Positions 54,361 through 54,660 of a stretch of DNA of 54,660 bases are shown here, piece by piece; within the stretch, counting starts at the first letter, position 1, and each line of letters starts with the position of its first letter. The stretch is from JAVKFY01 sp040223615 (GTDB taxonomy: Bacteria; Pseudomonadota; Alphaproteobacteria; GCA-2731375). The notes under the pieces were generated by a model that did no database searches, was not told the origin of the DNA, and was given only the letters and a program-made list of their open reading frames with translations. The position numbers and the translations under genes were made by a program. Location: contig JAVKFY010000076.1 of NCBI GenBank assembly GCA_040223615.1, positions 1-54,660 on the forward strand. The letters run 5' to 3'.

Positions 54361-54660
54361 TCAAGTGAGGCACACTGTTGGCACGTATTTCGCGTCGACA
54401 GCACGGAACTCGTAAAACCGGCTTGCCGGCAGCGCGTTCCAGCGGTGGCCCAAAGCCACTGCGAACGCTGCCGGACCCACATAGAAGATATCAAGCCCCG
54501 ATGGTTTCAGAGCCGAACAAGAACTATCCAGCGCTTGTTTGATGATGCGCACTGACCTGCTCCCCGTTGGTCCCTCAGTGATAGTGAGAGTCCAGGGCTT
54601 CATGATGCCTGCTCCAGGGCCGTGGCGGTAGCGGGCGGCCGGCGGAGCGGGGCGGGGGTG
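54361..54660 (-). CDS. C-terminal end of a SAVED-domain protein (runs off the window)
   Basis: The frame is open from the window edge to a TGA at 54361. It ends GLDIFYVGPAAFAVALGHRW, then NALPASRFYEF and AKYVPTVCLT. That fits the last strand-helix-strand of SAVED domains, where the pattern is HLF.A.PAALA..LG..LN....V..YE....YVP. SAVED modules sense cyclic oligonucleotides in CBASS (Cap4, TIR-SAVED) and some type III CRISPR effectors. The upstream effector part lies outside. An ATG at 54603 has GGAG before it, so an 80-residue remnant is the alternative. The match is by eye. Confidence 0.45.
   Translation of the reverse strand, partial: HPRPAPPAARYRHGPGAGIMKPWTLTITEGPTGSRSVRIIKQALDSSCSALKPSGLDIFYVGPAAFAVALGHRWNALPASRFYEFRAVDAKYVPTVCLT

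Noticed and set aside
54249..54494. Minus-strand open frame of 81 codons beside the SAVED-like tail
   Set aside because: It overlaps the SAVED-like frame and has no recognisable features, so it is probably a shadow.

Overview
The window is high-GC DNA from a Gram-negative bacterium, most likely an alphaproteobacterium of the Rhodospirillales type. The lineage clues are a DUF3035 lipoprotein next to lspA and ileS, a paired active/inactive M16 peptidase operon, the tadA / rluB / rsmD neighbourhood, a MutL that carries its own endonuclease motif, and LPS-heptose genes (hldE, hldD). The lineage is inferred from gene content, not from a marker gene.

Layout. 1-419: structured repeat DNA without a convincing gene. 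0.4-6.6 kb: a periplasmic LapG-like cysteine protease divergent from a membrane PAS/degenerate-HD-GYP sensor, then a PPP phosphatase and hldE-hldD. 6.7-15.1 kb: a di-iron ferritin-like enzyme behind a striking 32-bp palindrome, an extradiol-dioxygenase-like protein, two tandem APH-fold kinases, a GFA protein, a short acyl-CoA dehydrogenase (ACAD), and a MoxR/VWA pair. 15.1-20.9 kb (minus strand): SDR, tadA, an ACAD10/11-like dehydrogenase, two DUF2817 peptidases and a Cys-rich exported protein. 21.0-31.6 kb: rluB-rsmD, a glutaredoxin/MauE membrane protein, a GNAT, a methyltransferase, mutL, pgi, the M16 pair, a DUF3035 lipoprotein and lspA. 31.6-40.9 kb: ileS, a PP-loop enzyme, a GST, a DUF188 protein, an acyl-CoA carboxyltransferase, a TTC38-like protein and two small genes. 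41-45.5 kb: a cytoplasmic three-subunit molybdoenzyme (SoeABC/DmsABC type). 45.6-52.0 kb: hydrolase, PPOX-fold protein, Sel1 protein, hybrid histidine kinase and an unrecognised protein. 52.07-54.66 kb: the start of a mobile or defence region. It holds tRNA-Leu(CAA) with a terminator, a frameshifted tyrosine integrase, a 3' fragment of a tRNA-Lys, a decayed IS66 tnpA, and, running off the end on the minus strand, a tail that resembles the C-terminus of a SAVED-domain immune effector.

How the genes fit together. Many neighbours share ATGA overlaps (hldE/hldD, the two kinases, SDR/tadA, methyltransferase/GNAT, pgi/mutL, molybdoenzyme A/B, 40179/40601), so translation is probably coupled. The kinases plus an ACAD10/11-type dehydrogenase and an SDR suggest a 4-hydroxyacyl-CoA catabolic route. 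The right end is the place to extend when looking for an undescribed defence system: the window cuts it off.
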